Shown: piece by piece, positions 29,080 through 37,872 of the stretch
Numbering within the stretch: the stretch's first letter is position 1
Layout: each line of letters begins with the position of its first letter
From: Rhodovibrio salinarum DSM 9154
Lineage (GTDB): Bacteria; Pseudomonadota; Alphaproteobacteria; Kiloniellales; Rhodovibrionaceae
Direction of reading: 5' to 3'
Length of the DNA stretch: 64,000 bases
Assembly (NCBI RefSeq): GCF_000515255.1
Contig: NZ_KI911559.1
Coordinates: forward strand, 654,149-718,148
Position numbers and translations under genes: made by a program
Notes under the pieces: generated by a model
Told to the model about the DNA's origin: nothing
Databases searched by the model: none
Seen by the model: the letters and a program-made list of their open reading frames with translations, nothing else

Positions 29080-30311
29080 GCCCGCCGCGCGTTCTGTCGG
29101 TTATCCACGCTCCCCACCTGGGAGGTCCGCAGCGGCGCAACCTCGCGCTCGCCCAGCGTTTCGCCGCGGATGGGACGGCGCATCTGACCGTGGCGCTGCC
29201 CGACGGTCCCGCGGCCGAGGTCCTGAGTGCGGGCGGTGTGGAGGTGCGCTCGCTGCCGCTTGGCCGTTTGCGGGCGACAGCCGATCCGCGCACGCAGCTC
29301 CGTTATCTCGCGGGTTGGCCGGGGGACGTCGCGCGCCTTGGCGGGCTGATTCGGTCGACGGGCGCGGACGTGGTGCTGTTGAACGGCCTGGTGAATGCCC
29401 AGGGGGCGGTTGCCGCCCGGCGCGCGGGGGTGGCGCTGGTCTGGCAGCTCCTCGATACACGTCCGCCTCCCGGCCTGATCCGTCTGCTGCGGCCGGTTGT
29501 ACAGGCCTGGGCGGATTGCGTGATGACGACCGGTCCGGCGCTGGCCGTCGCGCAGCTGGGCGTCGATCCAGCGGCAACGGCTGGACCGTTGGCGGGCCGG
29601 GTCGTGCCGTTCGCCCCGCCGGTCGATGCCGGGTGCTTCCGCCCCGATCCGGCGATCCGTGCCGCGGTGCGGGGCGAGCTCGGCGTGGCGGGGCGCCCGG
29701 TCGTCGGCATGATCGCCAACCTGACCCCGCAGAAGGGGCACGACGCCTTCCTCGACGCGGCGATAGCGTTGCGCCGCGTGCGCCCCGACGTTGCCTTCCT
29801 GTGGCTGGGCGAGCGCTTTGCCGGGCAAGCGGCGTATGCCGAGCGGCTCGTCCAGCGCGCGCGTCGGCTGGGGCTGAACGACCTGGTCGTGCGGGCGCCG
29901 GGCCAGCGCGTGGCTGCGTTGGCGCAAGCCATCGACGTCGCCTGGCTGACCTCTGCCCCGCGGAGCGAAGGCATCCCCACCGCTGCCGGCGAGGCAATGG
30001 CACTCGGCCTACCGCTGGTCGGCTTCCGGGTCGGGGCGCTCGATGCGCTGGTCACGCATGGGCGGACCGGTCTGCTGGTGCCGCCCGGGGATATCTCAGG
30101 GCTGGTGACGGCGACGGCGGGGCTGCTGGCCGATCTGGATCGTCGCCGGACGCTCGGCGCGGCCGCCCGCGCAGCGGCGCAGGCCGTGTGTGCCCCCGAA
30201 GCTTGTGCGGCCCATCATCTCGCGGCGTTCGAGATCGCGCGGGCACATCGCCAGCGGTGTGCGATGGGCGGCACGACTCCCGGCCGCGGCAACAAAGTTC
30301 CGAGCATTTAG
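29076..30311 (+). CDS. Glycosyltransferase family 4 protein
   Basis: GT-B enzyme of 411 residues, GTG start at 29076 inside the stop of the previous gene. The acceptor domain starts VLSVIHAPHLGGPQRRNLAL with the glycine-rich loop typical of GT4. The donor domain has VVGMIANLTPQKGHDAFLDA and the EX7E motif in RSEGIPTAAGEAMALGLPLV. An earlier TTG at 29055 would extend it, but the coupled GTG is preferred. Substrate unknown. Confidence 0.87.
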   Translation: MSPPRVLSVIHAPHLGGPQRRNLALAQRFAADGTAHLTVALPDGPAAEVLSAGGVEVRSLPLGRLRATADPRTQLRYLAGWPGDVARLGGLIRSTGADVVLLNGLVNAQGAVAARRAGVALVWQLLDTRPPPGLIRLLRPVVQAWADCVMTTGPALAVAQLGVDPAATAGPLAGRVVPFAPPVDAGCFRPDPAIRAAVRGELGVAGRPVVGMIANLTPQKGHDAFLDAAIALRRVRPDVAFLWLGERFAGQAAYAERLVQRARRLGLNDLVVRAPGQRVAALAQAIDVAWLTSAPRSEGIPTAAGEAMALGLPLVGFRVGALDALVTHGRTGLLVPPGDISGLVTATAGLLADLDRRRTLGAAARAAAQAVCAPEACAAHHLAAFEIARAHRQRCAMGGTTPGRGNKVPSI

Positions 30312-30325
30312 GGGCTTTTAATTAA

Positions 30326-31813
30326 ATGCGCGAAGACTGGTTCAAACGCGCGAAGTCCGGAGCCGCCCAGGAAGGGTGGAGAGGCGGACCAACGTGTGCG
30401 CAGCAACGCCAATCCACAGAGGCGGACATGACCAGGATGGGCATGAGCCGGCAGATGCATGCACCGCAGGCGTCTTTGAACGGAGCCTCGGCAGCGGATA
30501 CACACCGGTCGGCGGCAGCCGATGGGGAGAGTCGAGACGCGCCCGAACGCCGCCATGGGCAGGCGCTCAAGATCCTGATTCTGGCGTTGAACAGCGCGCC
30601 GGATCCCGTCGGTGCCGGCAAATGCACCGGTGAGATGGCTGCCTGGCTCGCCGCTCGCGGCCACCAGGTGCAGGTGGTCTCGGCGGCGCCCTATTATCCT
30701 GGATGGCGGGTCGCCGAAGGGTATCGCGCCAGCGTCTACCGTCATGAGACGAGCGACGGCGTCGAGACGCTGCGCTGTCCGGTATATGTGCCGCGGAAGC
30801 CGACCGGCCTCCGCCGCCTGCTGCAGCATTTGTCCTTCGCACTCAGCAGTTTGCCCGCCGTGGTGAGTCGGGCGCTTGCCGGGGGGCCGGATGTCGTCCT
30901 GACCGTTGCGCCGTCCTTGATCGCCGCGCCAAATGCCTGGCTTGCCGCCCGGCTGAGCGGGGCTGAGGTGTGGCTGCACGTCCAGGATCTGGAACTCGAT
31001 GCCGCGTTGGAACTTGGCCTGCTCCCAGGCGGTCGGCGGCGCGGCTGGGCGGAAGCTGTGGAGGGGTGGCTGCTACGGCGGTTCGACCGGGTGACAACGA
31101 TCGGCGATGGAATGGCGCAGCGGTTGGCCTCCAAGGGGGTCGATCCGATGCATCTGGGTGTGCTCGCCAATTGGGTCGACTGCACGCAAATCCGCCCCTT
31201 GCCGGAGCGCGAGGTGTCCCGTGCTTCCTTCGGCCTGCCGGCTGATGCGTTTGTGGCGCTTTATTCCGGCAGTCTTGGCGAAAAGCAGGGGGTGGAGGTA
31301 CTGATCGATGCCGCGGCCCGTCTGGTGCACCGGCGCGATCTGCACATCGCGGTATTCGGTGACGGGCCGGTCCGGCAACGATTGCTCGATGCCGCGGCGC
31401 AACTGCCCAACCTGACCGTCGCTTCCCTGGTGCCCGCGTCGCGGCTCAACGATCTCCTGAACTGCGCCGACGTCCACCTGCTGCCGCAGGCGGTGGGGGT
31501 GCAGGATCTGGTTCTGCCGTCGAAGCTGACGCACATGTTGGCGAGTGGGCGTCCCGTCGTCGCCGCTGCGTCGCCAGGCACCAATCTGGCGGACCTGGTG
31601 GAAGATTGCGGTGTGTGTCTCAGCAGCAATGAGGGCGATGCGTTCGCCCAGGCCCTGATCCGATTGTCGGAAGATCCCGTGTTATGCCGGAGTTTGGCCC
31701 GTTCGGCGCGCGAACGCGCTGTGGAGCAGCTTGACCGGGATGCGGTGCTCGGACGTCTGGAACGCGCGCTGTTTGGCGCCCGTCACACCTTGAGCGCGCC
31801 GGACGACGCGTGA
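30326..31813 (+). CDS. WcaI-like glycosyltransferase
   Basis: GT-B glycosyltransferase of the WcaI type. The conserved part starts about residue 80 with LKILILALNSAPDPVGAGK, followed by ARGHQVQVVSAAPYYPGWRV, which is characteristic of this group, as is HVQDLELDAALELGLL. The C-terminal domain has ALYSGSLGEKQGVEVLIDAA and DLVLPSKLTHMLASGRPVVA. It lacks the strict EX7E of its neighbours, as is normal for WcaI. The first ~80 residues are low-complexity and may be leader: the true ATG could be at 30428 or later. It is the last gene of the glycosyltransferase operon. Confidence 0.85.
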   Translation: MREDWFKRAKSGAAQEGWRGGPTCAQQRQSTEADMTRMGMSRQMHAPQASLNGASAADTHRSAAADGESRDAPERRHGQALKILILALNSAPDPVGAGKCTGEMAAWLAARGHQVQVVSAAPYYPGWRVAEGYRASVYRHETSDGVETLRCPVYVPRKPTGLRRLLQHLSFALSSLPAVVSRALAGGPDVVLTVAPSLIAAPNAWLAARLSGAEVWLHVQDLELDAALELGLLPGGRRRGWAEAVEGWLLRRFDRVTTIGDGMAQRLASKGVDPMHLGVLANWVDCTQIRPLPEREVSRASFGLPADAFVALYSGSLGEKQGVEVLIDAAARLVHRRDLHIAVFGDGPVRQRLLDAAAQLPNLTVASLVPASRLNDLLNCADVHLLPQAVGVQDLVLPSKLTHMLASGRPVVAAASPGTNLADLVEDCGVCLSSNEGDAFAQALIRLSEDPVLCRSLARSARERAVEQLDRDAVLGRLERALFGARHTLSAPDDA

Positions 31814-32487
31814 TCCGGCGCAACCGGAAGCTGGCCGTCGGCAAGCGAGTCGTTCGCGGTACGTCGCGTACCGGGAGGCCCTCCCCAATCTGAGGTATTA
31901 CGCTGAGCCTTTTTTGCACTTGTTAAGTGTGATTGTGTGCGCGCATGTTGAATAGCCGTTCAGCCAGCGGTTGGCGGTATGCCGGCAGCAGCAAGGCGAG
32001 CACACCCATGACGAACCGGCGATCACGTCCAACGAGTCCTTATTTGCAGCGGCGTTTGCGCAGCTATGAAGAAGCGTGCGCGGACCATCAAGCCGACTGT
32101 CAGACTGATCGGGATGCACCGGGGCAAAGTGGGCCCCGAGGGCCTCATTCCGAGCCGTCCGAGGCGAGTCCGGAAAGCGAGTAGCCTGCTCTTCTGAAGG
32201 AGATCATGGCGTAGCGGCGCCTGTTGGAAGCTCCCAATATTAAGGCGTCAGTGGCAAGTTTTCCGCCAAGTATCAGCGTCTACACTGCCAGGGGGTGTAC
32301 GCGGAGCGCGTGCGCTTCTAAGGCGATGTGCTGGTAAATGTGCTTGTGTCAGTGTCGCAAGTTTGCAATCATCAGGTGTGTTTAGCTCATCGTGTTCGCG
32401 GGCGAGTCCGCGGGCACGTCAGAGGGTGGCCAGAAGAAGCGCGGTGTGGGGCGCGGCGCTTCCGAGGCAGGAAGGATGTAGCACACC
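31814..32487. other. Intergenic stretch without a supported gene
   Basis: About 670 bases between the WcaI-like gene and the outer-membrane barrel gene. Short open frames occur on both strands, for example 31933-32184 (+) and 31898-32119 (-), but none has a good ribosome binding site, homology-like content or the GC-rich third positions of neighbouring genes. Base composition drops to more AT-rich values around 31900-31960 and 32200-32400, so promoter or regulatory DNA for the downstream export genes is likely. Confidence 0.5.
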
Positions 32488-33804
32488 GTGGCAGGGGGAG
32501 CGTGCTGGGGGCGGCGTGCGGGTGACACGACAGCACATCCGCTGGCCGGTCGCCGGGTGGGCGTCGCAGCGCTGAGCGCCTGTGTAATCACAGCCACGGT
32601 TCATGCCGGTTTTGCACAGGCGCGCCCGTTACATGCGGGCGAGACGGTTCTGGACCGTCCGCGCCCCGAGGTCACCGTGCATGGCGGCCGGATTGGGCAG
32701 ATCTGGGTGCGGCCGGCCGTGACCACGGCACTGGCCTTCGATGACAATGTTTATGCCAACGATGCGCGGCGGAAGGCTGGCGTCCTGCTGCGCACGGTGC
32801 CCGCCGTGACGGCGCAGACTGATTGGCGTGGCCATACCGCCGCCGTGAGCGTCGCTGCCGAGCGTGGGGCCTATCTGGACCAGTCCAGCGAGGACTATCT
32901 CGACCTTCGGGCCAAGGCGTATCTCCGCATCCAGGCGACCCGCCATCTGCATAGCAGTGCGACGGCGCGCTGGGCGCGAGGGCACGCCCCACGTCACTCG
33001 GCGGAAAGTCCGGCCGACGCGGTCGAGCCCACCGTCTACCACGCGCGTAGCGGGGAGATCGTGCTGAAACGGCGTGGCGATCTGAGCGACTGGAGTGCGC
33101 GGGCGCGGGTGCGGGCGATCGACTACGATGATGTGGCCCGGCTGGATGGCGGGGTCATCAACAATGACGATCGCGACCGCTGGGTCGGGGAACTGACGCT
33201 CGCCGAACGTACCCGCTTGGGCCTGGATGTTGACGGGTTTCTGCGCAGCCGGATCAATGTGCGCCGCTACGCCAACGGGCCGGACGATCAGGGGTACGTC
33301 CGGGATTCCTGCGGTCATGCCAGCGTCAGCGGGGTCACCTGGCGGGCGACCGGCCTGACCACGTTGGAAGCCTATGCCGGCGTGCGCCAGCAAATCTACG
33401 CGGATCCGCGTTTCGCCCCGCTGTTGATGCCCACCGCGGGCGCCAGCATCACCAGCAGCCCCACCCAACTGACGAGCGTTCGTCTGGAGCTTGAGCAGGA
33501 GGTGCGCGAGACGACCGAACCGGCCGCGCGCGGTCGGCTGGTTACGGCCCTGACGGGGCGGATCGATCACGAACTGCGCCGCAATCTGTTGGCCGGGCTG
33601 CATGGCCGCTACGCCGTCGACGATTATGATGGCACAAGCCGCCGGGACGTGCATGTCAGCGTGGGGGTGACGCTCACCTATCTGGCCAGTCGGTATCTGC
33701 ATGCCCGCCTGGCGTATGGTCACGCCCGGCGTGAGACCCATGGCGCGACGGCGCGGGAGTTTCGGCGTAACCGGATCGAAGCCAGCCTGGAGCTGCGCTA
33801 TTGA
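32488..33804 (+). CDS. Outer-membrane beta-barrel protein of exopolysaccharide locus
   Basis: 438-residue protein from the GTG at 32488 with a signal-like region (VGVAALSACVITATVHAGFA, then QA) and a mature part of alternating beta strands, ending in an aromatic-terminal strand (NRIEASLELRY) typical of outer-membrane barrels. It resembles the BBP2-type barrels (PF10082) found beside polysaccharide export genes: WVRPAVTTALAFDDNVYAND is the usual first strand and periplasmic turn. The start could also be a later in-frame GTG at 32557. It is coupled to the export lipoprotein by a TTGA overlap. A role in passing polymer across the outer membrane is inferred from context. Confidence 0.78.
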   Translation: MAGGACWGRRAGDTTAHPLAGRRVGVAALSACVITATVHAGFAQARPLHAGETVLDRPRPEVTVHGGRIGQIWVRPAVTTALAFDDNVYANDARRKAGVLLRTVPAVTAQTDWRGHTAAVSVAAERGAYLDQSSEDYLDLRAKAYLRIQATRHLHSSATARWARGHAPRHSAESPADAVEPTVYHARSGEIVLKRRGDLSDWSARARVRAIDYDDVARLDGGVINNDDRDRWVGELTLAERTRLGLDVDGFLRSRINVRRYANGPDDQGYVRDSCGHASVSGVTWRATGLTTLEAYAGVRQQIYADPRFAPLLMPTAGASITSSPTQLTSVRLELEQEVRETTEPAARGRLVTALTGRIDHELRRNLLAGLHGRYAVDDYDGTSRRDVHVSVGVTLTYLASRYLHARLAYGHARRETHGATAREFRRNRIEASLELRY

Positions 33805-34397
33805 CCGGTTCGCCAACCCGCTTGCCCCGGTTCGCCTTGGGGCGCCGATCGCTGCTGCACGCGGGGCTCGCCTGTATGGTCATGGCGGCGGGGCCGGTCG
33901 GCTGCGCGCCGCGCCGGCGGGCGCCGGAGGACTTACCGCGATATAGCCTGCGTCCGGGAGACCGGATTGCCGTTACGGTACATGCGCACCCCGAGCTGTC
34001 GGGTGAGATGAGTCTGGATTCGACCGGGCTGGTGCGGCTGCCAATGGCTGGAACCGTCGGACTTGCAGGTCTGAGCGTGCGGAACGCCGAAACGCGCATC
34101 GCCGGCGTGCTGGAAGGACATTGGGTGCGCCAGGCCTCGGTTGGCGTGGAATTGCTGGATCACGCGCCGGTCTTCGTGCTGGGCGAGGTGCATCGGCCCG
34201 GCCGGTTCGCCTACCGGCCGGGGATGACGGTGCTTGAGGCCGTCGCGCTTGCCGGGGGCTACACCTATCGTGCCCGCACCTCCTGGGTCACGATCGTGCG
34301 TTCCGACCGCACCGGCATGCCGCAGGAATTCTCAGGCATGCCGTCCACGCCGTTGCTCCCTGGGGACGGTGTGCGTGTGCCCGAACGCCTCTTCTAG
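33801..34397 (+). CDS. Polysaccharide export lipoprotein (Wza/OPX-like, short)
   Basis: Export protein of 198 residues from the TTG at 33801, which overlaps the preceding TGA. A lipobox-like GPVGC ends the signal sequence (LACMVMAAGPVGC). The Poly_export domain is YSLRPGDRIAVTVHAHPELS with DSTGLVRLPMAGTV, and a single SLBB domain follows (VFVLGEVHRPGRFAYRPGMT, VLEAVALAGGYTYRA). Wza-length proteins are near 360-380 residues. This short form lacks further SLBB repeats and the C-terminal outer-membrane helix, so the upstream barrel may supply the pore. Confidence 0.85.
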   Translation: MTGSPTRLPRFALGRRSLLHAGLACMVMAAGPVGCAPRRRAPEDLPRYSLRPGDRIAVTVHAHPELSGEMSLDSTGLVRLPMAGTVGLAGLSVRNAETRIAGVLEGHWVRQASVGVELLDHAPVFVLGEVHRPGRFAYRPGMTVLEAVALAGGYTYRARTSWVTIVRSDRTGMPQEFSGMPSTPLLPGDGVRVPERLF

Positions 34398-34449
34398 CTT
34401 CCAACGGCTGTGCCGCGCAGCTTCGCCGGCCTCCGAACGACCGAGCATC

Positions 34450-35328
34450 ATGCCCTGTCCGCCTTACCGCCCGTTTTCGACCGTCAGCGCTTCCGGCCAT
34501 GCCGCTCGGTCGATCTTCTGGGTCGCGCGTTTTTTCGGCGGCAGATTTGCTCAGTTGGCGGGGGCATCGGAGAGTTCCAGCGGTCCACTGCACACGCCCC
34601 AGCCGGCCCCGTTACCTGGCCCGACCGACCGGGTGGTCTACGCGATCGGTGATATACACGGTCGGGCAGATTTGCTGGCCCGCTTGCACGGCATGATCCT
34701 GAGCGACGCTGCGCGGCGCGGGCGACGGGCGGCGGTGGCGGTCCACCTGGGTGACTATGTCGACCGCGGGCGGGAGAGCCGGGCGGTGCTCGACCGTCTG
34801 ACCGACGATCCGTTGCCTGGGCTGCAGACGGCCTTCCTGTGCGGCAACCATGATGCCTGGATGCGCGCCTTCCTGGATGACCCGGAAGCTGGGCGGGGCT
34901 GGCTGGTCAACGGCGGGCGGGAGACGCTCGCCAGCTACGGTATCCCGAGTGTGAGCACGGATCCCTCGTTGCGCGAACTCCGGCGTTTGCGCGCCGATCT
35001 GGGCGCCGCAATGCCGGCAGCGCACCGGGATTTCCTGGACGGTCTCCAGCTGACCTGGCGGGAAGGTGACTACCTGTTCGTGCACGCCGGTGTGCGCCCT
35101 GGCGTGCCGTTGGCGCGTCAGGACCCGGACGACCTGATCAACATTCGCCAACCGTTTCTAGCCAGCCAGTCGCGGTTCGACGGTGCGCTCGTGGTGCATG
35201 GCCACACGATCGTGAATACCCCGCAGGTGCACGACAACCGGATTGCTCTCGATACCGGCGCTTATGCCACTGGTCGGCTGACTGCGTTGGTGATCGACGG
35301 CGCGGAGATCAGCATTTTGCAGACCTGA
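34450..35328 (+). CDS. PPP-type metallophosphatase (serine/threonine phosphatase-like)
   Basis: Calcineurin-like phosphoesterase of 292 residues from the ATG at 34450. All metal and catalytic motifs of the PPP family are present in order: YAIGDIHGRADLL, VHLGDYVDRGRESRAV, LCGNHDAWM, FVHAGVRPG and VVHGHTIVN. The first ~55 residues are Pro/Ser-rich and poorly conserved. Bacterial PPP enzymes act on phosphoproteins or on nucleotides. Placement at the end of an exopolysaccharide locus that contains a tyrosine kinase makes regulation by dephosphorylation plausible, but this is inference. Confidence 0.87.
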   Translation: MPCPPYRPFSTVSASGHAARSIFWVARFFGGRFAQLAGASESSSGPLHTPQPAPLPGPTDRVVYAIGDIHGRADLLARLHGMILSDAARRGRRAAVAVHLGDYVDRGRESRAVLDRLTDDPLPGLQTAFLCGNHDAWMRAFLDDPEAGRGWLVNGGRETLASYGIPSVSTDPSLRELRRLRADLGAAMPAAHRDFLDGLQLTWREGDYLFVHAGVRPGVPLARQDPDDLINIRQPFLASQSRFDGALVVHGHTIVNTPQVHDNRIALDTGAYATGRLTALVIDGAEISILQT

Positions 35329-35497
35329 CCCTCACACGTGTGCTTGCGTGTGGGTGCTTGCGAGCCGGAGCGGGATGCTTTAGCTCCCGAAAGCGAAACC
35401 GGCTGCGCAGCTAGACCGCCCCGGAGCGTCCTTTGGCGACCCCGCTTGCCCCATTCCGATCTCCTAGTATCCCCGCTCCCGCCGCGTGGAGGGCCGG

Positions 35498-36991
35498 ATG
35501 ACGGTCGATGATGCCGATCTTGTCGGCAAGCTGGACGCGCTCGCCGGCGCACGGGTGGCGGTCGTCGGCGACATCATGCTAGATCGTTTCGTAAACGGAA
35601 CGGTCGAACGGGTTTCTCCCGAGGCCCCGATTCCAGTGCTGAAGGTCGGGGAAACGACCGCGATGCTGGGCGGCGCCGGCAACGTTCTGCGCAACCTGGC
35701 GGCGCTTGGCGCCCAGGGCCGGTTGGTCGCGGCGGTTGGCGACGACGCGCCGGGAAGGGAGGTTGCGGAACTGGCCGAACAGGCCGCGCCGGGCGCGGCC
35801 CGGCTGGTTACGCTCCCCGCTCGGCCGACCTCGGTGAAGGTGCGTTATCTGGCCGGCGGGCAGCAGTTGTTGCGCACCGATTGGGAGGACACGTCCGCTC
35901 TCCCGGCGGATGCTGCGCAACGCCTGCTCGAGTGCACGGAGGCGGCGCTGGATGACGCCCAGGTGCTGGTGCTATCGGATTACGGCAAGGGCGTGCTGAC
36001 CGCCGAGACGATTGGATCCCTGATCCAGGCGGCCCGCCGGCGTGGCGTGCCGGTCGTCGTCGATCCGAAGGCGCGTGACTACGCCGTCTATGCCGGCGCC
36101 GATCTGGTGACGCCCAACCGGGCGGAGCTGGCGCGGGCCACCGGTCACGGCGTGCCGGACGCGACCGGCCCCGAAGCCGACGCGCAGGTTGCGGCGGCCG
36201 CCCGCGCCCTCGCGCGGCAGTCCGGAATCGCGGGGGTGCTGGCCACCCGCAGCGCGCACGGCATGACACTCGTCGAGCACGCGGAGGCCGAGGCCCGCCA
36301 TCTGCCCGCGGCGGCGCGCGCGGTTTACGACGTTTCCGGTGCGGGCGACACGGTGGTGGCGGCGCTCGCGGCGGCGTGGGCGGGCGGACTTACGCTTGCG
36401 GATGCCGCGCGGATCGCCAACGTCGCCGCCGGGATCGTGGTCGGCAAGGTGGGGACCGCGGTGGCCCGGCCGGACGAGCTGTTGCGCGTTCTGCACGCGC
36501 AACGGCTGCTGCAGACGGAAACCAAGGTCGCCAGCCGGGAGACCGCGTTGGAGCGGGTCGCGGCTTGGCACCGGTCCGGGTTGAAGGTCGCGTTCACCAA
36601 TGGCTGCTTCGACCTGCTGCATCCCGGGCACGTGTCCCTGCTGGAGCAGGCGCGGGCCAGCGCCGACCGGCTGGTCGTCGGGCTTAACGCCGACAGCTCC
36701 GTGCGCCGTCTGAAGGGCGCTGATCGCCCGGTCCAGGGGGAGGCGGCGCGTGCGGCCGTGCTCGCCTCGCTCGCCAGTGTCGATCTGGTGGTGCTGTTCG
36801 AGGAGGATACGCCGCTCGAGCTGTTGGCGGCGCTGCGCCCGGACGTGCTGGTCAAGGGCGCGGACTATACCCGCGACACGGTGGTCGGTGCCGATTTGGT
36901 GGAGGGCTATGGCGGGCGCGTCGTGCTGGCGGCGCTGTCCGAAGGGCACTCCACGACGGCCACGCTCAAGCGCTTGCGCGGGCAGGGCTGA
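35498..36991 (+). CDS. hldE: Bifunctional heptose 7-phosphate kinase / heptose 1-phosphate adenylyltransferase
   Basis: Two-domain enzyme for ADP-heptose, the LPS inner-core precursor; 497 residues. The ribokinase-type domain (to about 325) has VVGDIMLDRFVNGTVERVSP, AMLGGAGNVLRNLAALGA and the catalytic DVSGAGDTVVAAL. The cytidylyltransferase-like domain follows, with FTNGCFDLLHPGHVSLLEQA holding the HxGH nucleotide motif. ATG at 35498 is preferred because GGAGGG lies 4-5 bases upstream; a GTG at 35486 is within that signal. It lies after the exopolysaccharide locus and probably has its own promoter. Confidence 0.95.
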   Translation: MTVDDADLVGKLDALAGARVAVVGDIMLDRFVNGTVERVSPEAPIPVLKVGETTAMLGGAGNVLRNLAALGAQGRLVAAVGDDAPGREVAELAEQAAPGAARLVTLPARPTSVKVRYLAGGQQLLRTDWEDTSALPADAAQRLLECTEAALDDAQVLVLSDYGKGVLTAETIGSLIQAARRRGVPVVVDPKARDYAVYAGADLVTPNRAELARATGHGVPDATGPEADAQVAAAARALARQSGIAGVLATRSAHGMTLVEHAEAEARHLPAAARAVYDVSGAGDTVVAALAAAWAGGLTLADAARIANVAAGIVVGKVGTAVARPDELLRVLHAQRLLQTETKVASRETALERVAAWHRSGLKVAFTNGCFDLLHPGHVSLLEQARASADRLVVGLNADSSVRRLKGADRPVQGEAARAAVLASLASVDLVVLFEEDTPLELLAALRPDVLVKGADYTRDTVVGADLVEGYGGRVVLAALSEGHSTTATLKRLRGQG

Positions 36992-37051
36992 GGCGCAGGG
37001 GGACCGCTTGCGCAGCCGTCCGTGAAACCCCCGCCAAACCTACGAATCCGC

Positions 37052-37080
37052 TTGCGTTCCGCGTGGTATACGCGTAGTAA
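37052..37080 (+). promoter_or_regulatory. Candidate promoter of the cold shock gene
   Basis: TTGCGT and TAGTAA are spaced by 17 bases. Transcription from about 37087 would give a leader of roughly 150 bases before the ATG at 37236. Long 5' leaders are typical of cspA-type genes, where leader structure senses temperature. No experimental data. Confidence 0.5.
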
Positions 37081-37235
37081 AGATCGGGTCTACGACGTCA
37101 CGTTTCGCCCTAGCCTAGATGGTGTGCAGGGCCGCGCCGAGCTCCTGGAGACCGGAGAGACTGACAAGTGAGACCGCGACCACTCATACGGGGTGATCGC
37201 GCCAGTCAAACCGGATTCTCAAGGAGATGCGCATC

Positions 37236-37439
37236 ATGGCGACCGGTACAGTTAAGTTTTTCAATACCACCAAGGGTTTCGGCTTTATCCAGCCGGATGA
37301 CGGCAGCAAGGACGTGTTCGTGCACATCACGGCTGTCCAGAACGCCGGCATGGATTCCCTGGCTGAGGGCCAGAAGCTGTCGTTCGAGGTGATCACCGAG
37401 CGCGGCAAGCCCGCTGCCGGTAACCTGAAGCAGGCGTAA
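37236..37439 (+). CDS. Cold shock protein (CspA family)
   Basis: Single cold shock domain of 67 residues that binds single-stranded RNA/DNA. RNP1 is [10 protein letters not shown] and RNP2 is [10 protein letters not shown], in the usual positions; [13 protein letters not shown] is the standard opening. The AAGGAG site at 37221-37226 lies 9 bases before this ATG. An earlier ATG at 37227 abuts the site and is unlikely. A strong bidirectional hairpin terminator follows at 37532. Confidence 0.95.
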   Translation: MATGTVKFFNTTKGFGFIQPDDGSKDVFVHITAVQNAGMDSLAEGQKLSFEVITERGKPAAGNLKQA

Positions 37440-37531
37440 GCCTGCCGCTTCGGACGGTTCCCCCCGTTCGACTGCCGAGGCCCCGGATGTCGCCATAAGG
37501 CGGCGTCCGGGTGCTGGCCGGCCCGGAATTC

Positions 37532-37570
37532 AAAACGGCGGCTACCCGGATGACGGGTAGCCGCCGTTTT
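37532..37570 (+). terminator. Strong hairpin terminator, possibly bidirectional
   Basis: A perfect inverted repeat with 17-base arms at 37532-37548 and 37554-37570 encloses a GATGA loop. It has AAAA on its left and TTTT on its right, followed by CGTTTT, so it can end transcription from cspA and probably from the minus-strand gene at 37675-37854. Confidence 0.88.
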
Positions 37571-37674
37571 CGTTTTGGTGAGCTAGGGGCAGGGTCAGAG
37601 ACGACCGGTATCCGGATATCCGGAGCGTTTCGTTCAGACACACGGTCGTCGGGTAGGGGCGCTCCGTCGGTGGA

Positions 37675-37854
37675 CTACACCCAGACGGCTGTCATGACGA
37701 GTATCCCGATGATCGCGCAGACCACGGCTGTGCCGACACAGATGTAGACGTGCCGCAATCCTTCGCCGCCGATGTCCATCACGTTGGCCAGACCGCGCCC
37801 GGCGACAAAGCCGGCAAGCGCGAAGGCGCATACCCCTAGAACGATGGCCCCCAT
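37675..37854 (-). CDS. Small two-helix membrane protein (59 aa)
   Basis: Short gene read on the minus strand from the ATG at 37854 to a TAG at 37675-37677. The 59-residue product has two hydrophobic helices, about residues 2-20 (GAIVLGVCAFALAGFVAG) and 37-58 (YICVGTAVVCAIIGILVMTA), joined by a polar loop with DIGGEG. A good ribosome binding site (AAAGGGA) precedes the ATG by 5-6 bases. Two cysteines lie in the helices. A long hairpin sits directly upstream and the bidirectional terminator at 37532 lies downstream. No family is recognised. Confidence 0.65.
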   Translation of the reverse strand: MGAIVLGVCAFALAGFVAGRGLANVMDIGGEGLRHVYICVGTAVVCAIIGILVMTAVWV

Positions 37855-37872
37855 CTGTGTCCCTTTCGGCCG

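Noticed and set aside
37634-37831. 65-codon minus-strand frame overlapping the small membrane protein gene
   Set aside because: Arg/His-rich, no ribosome binding site; the frame from 37854 gives two clean membrane helices instead.
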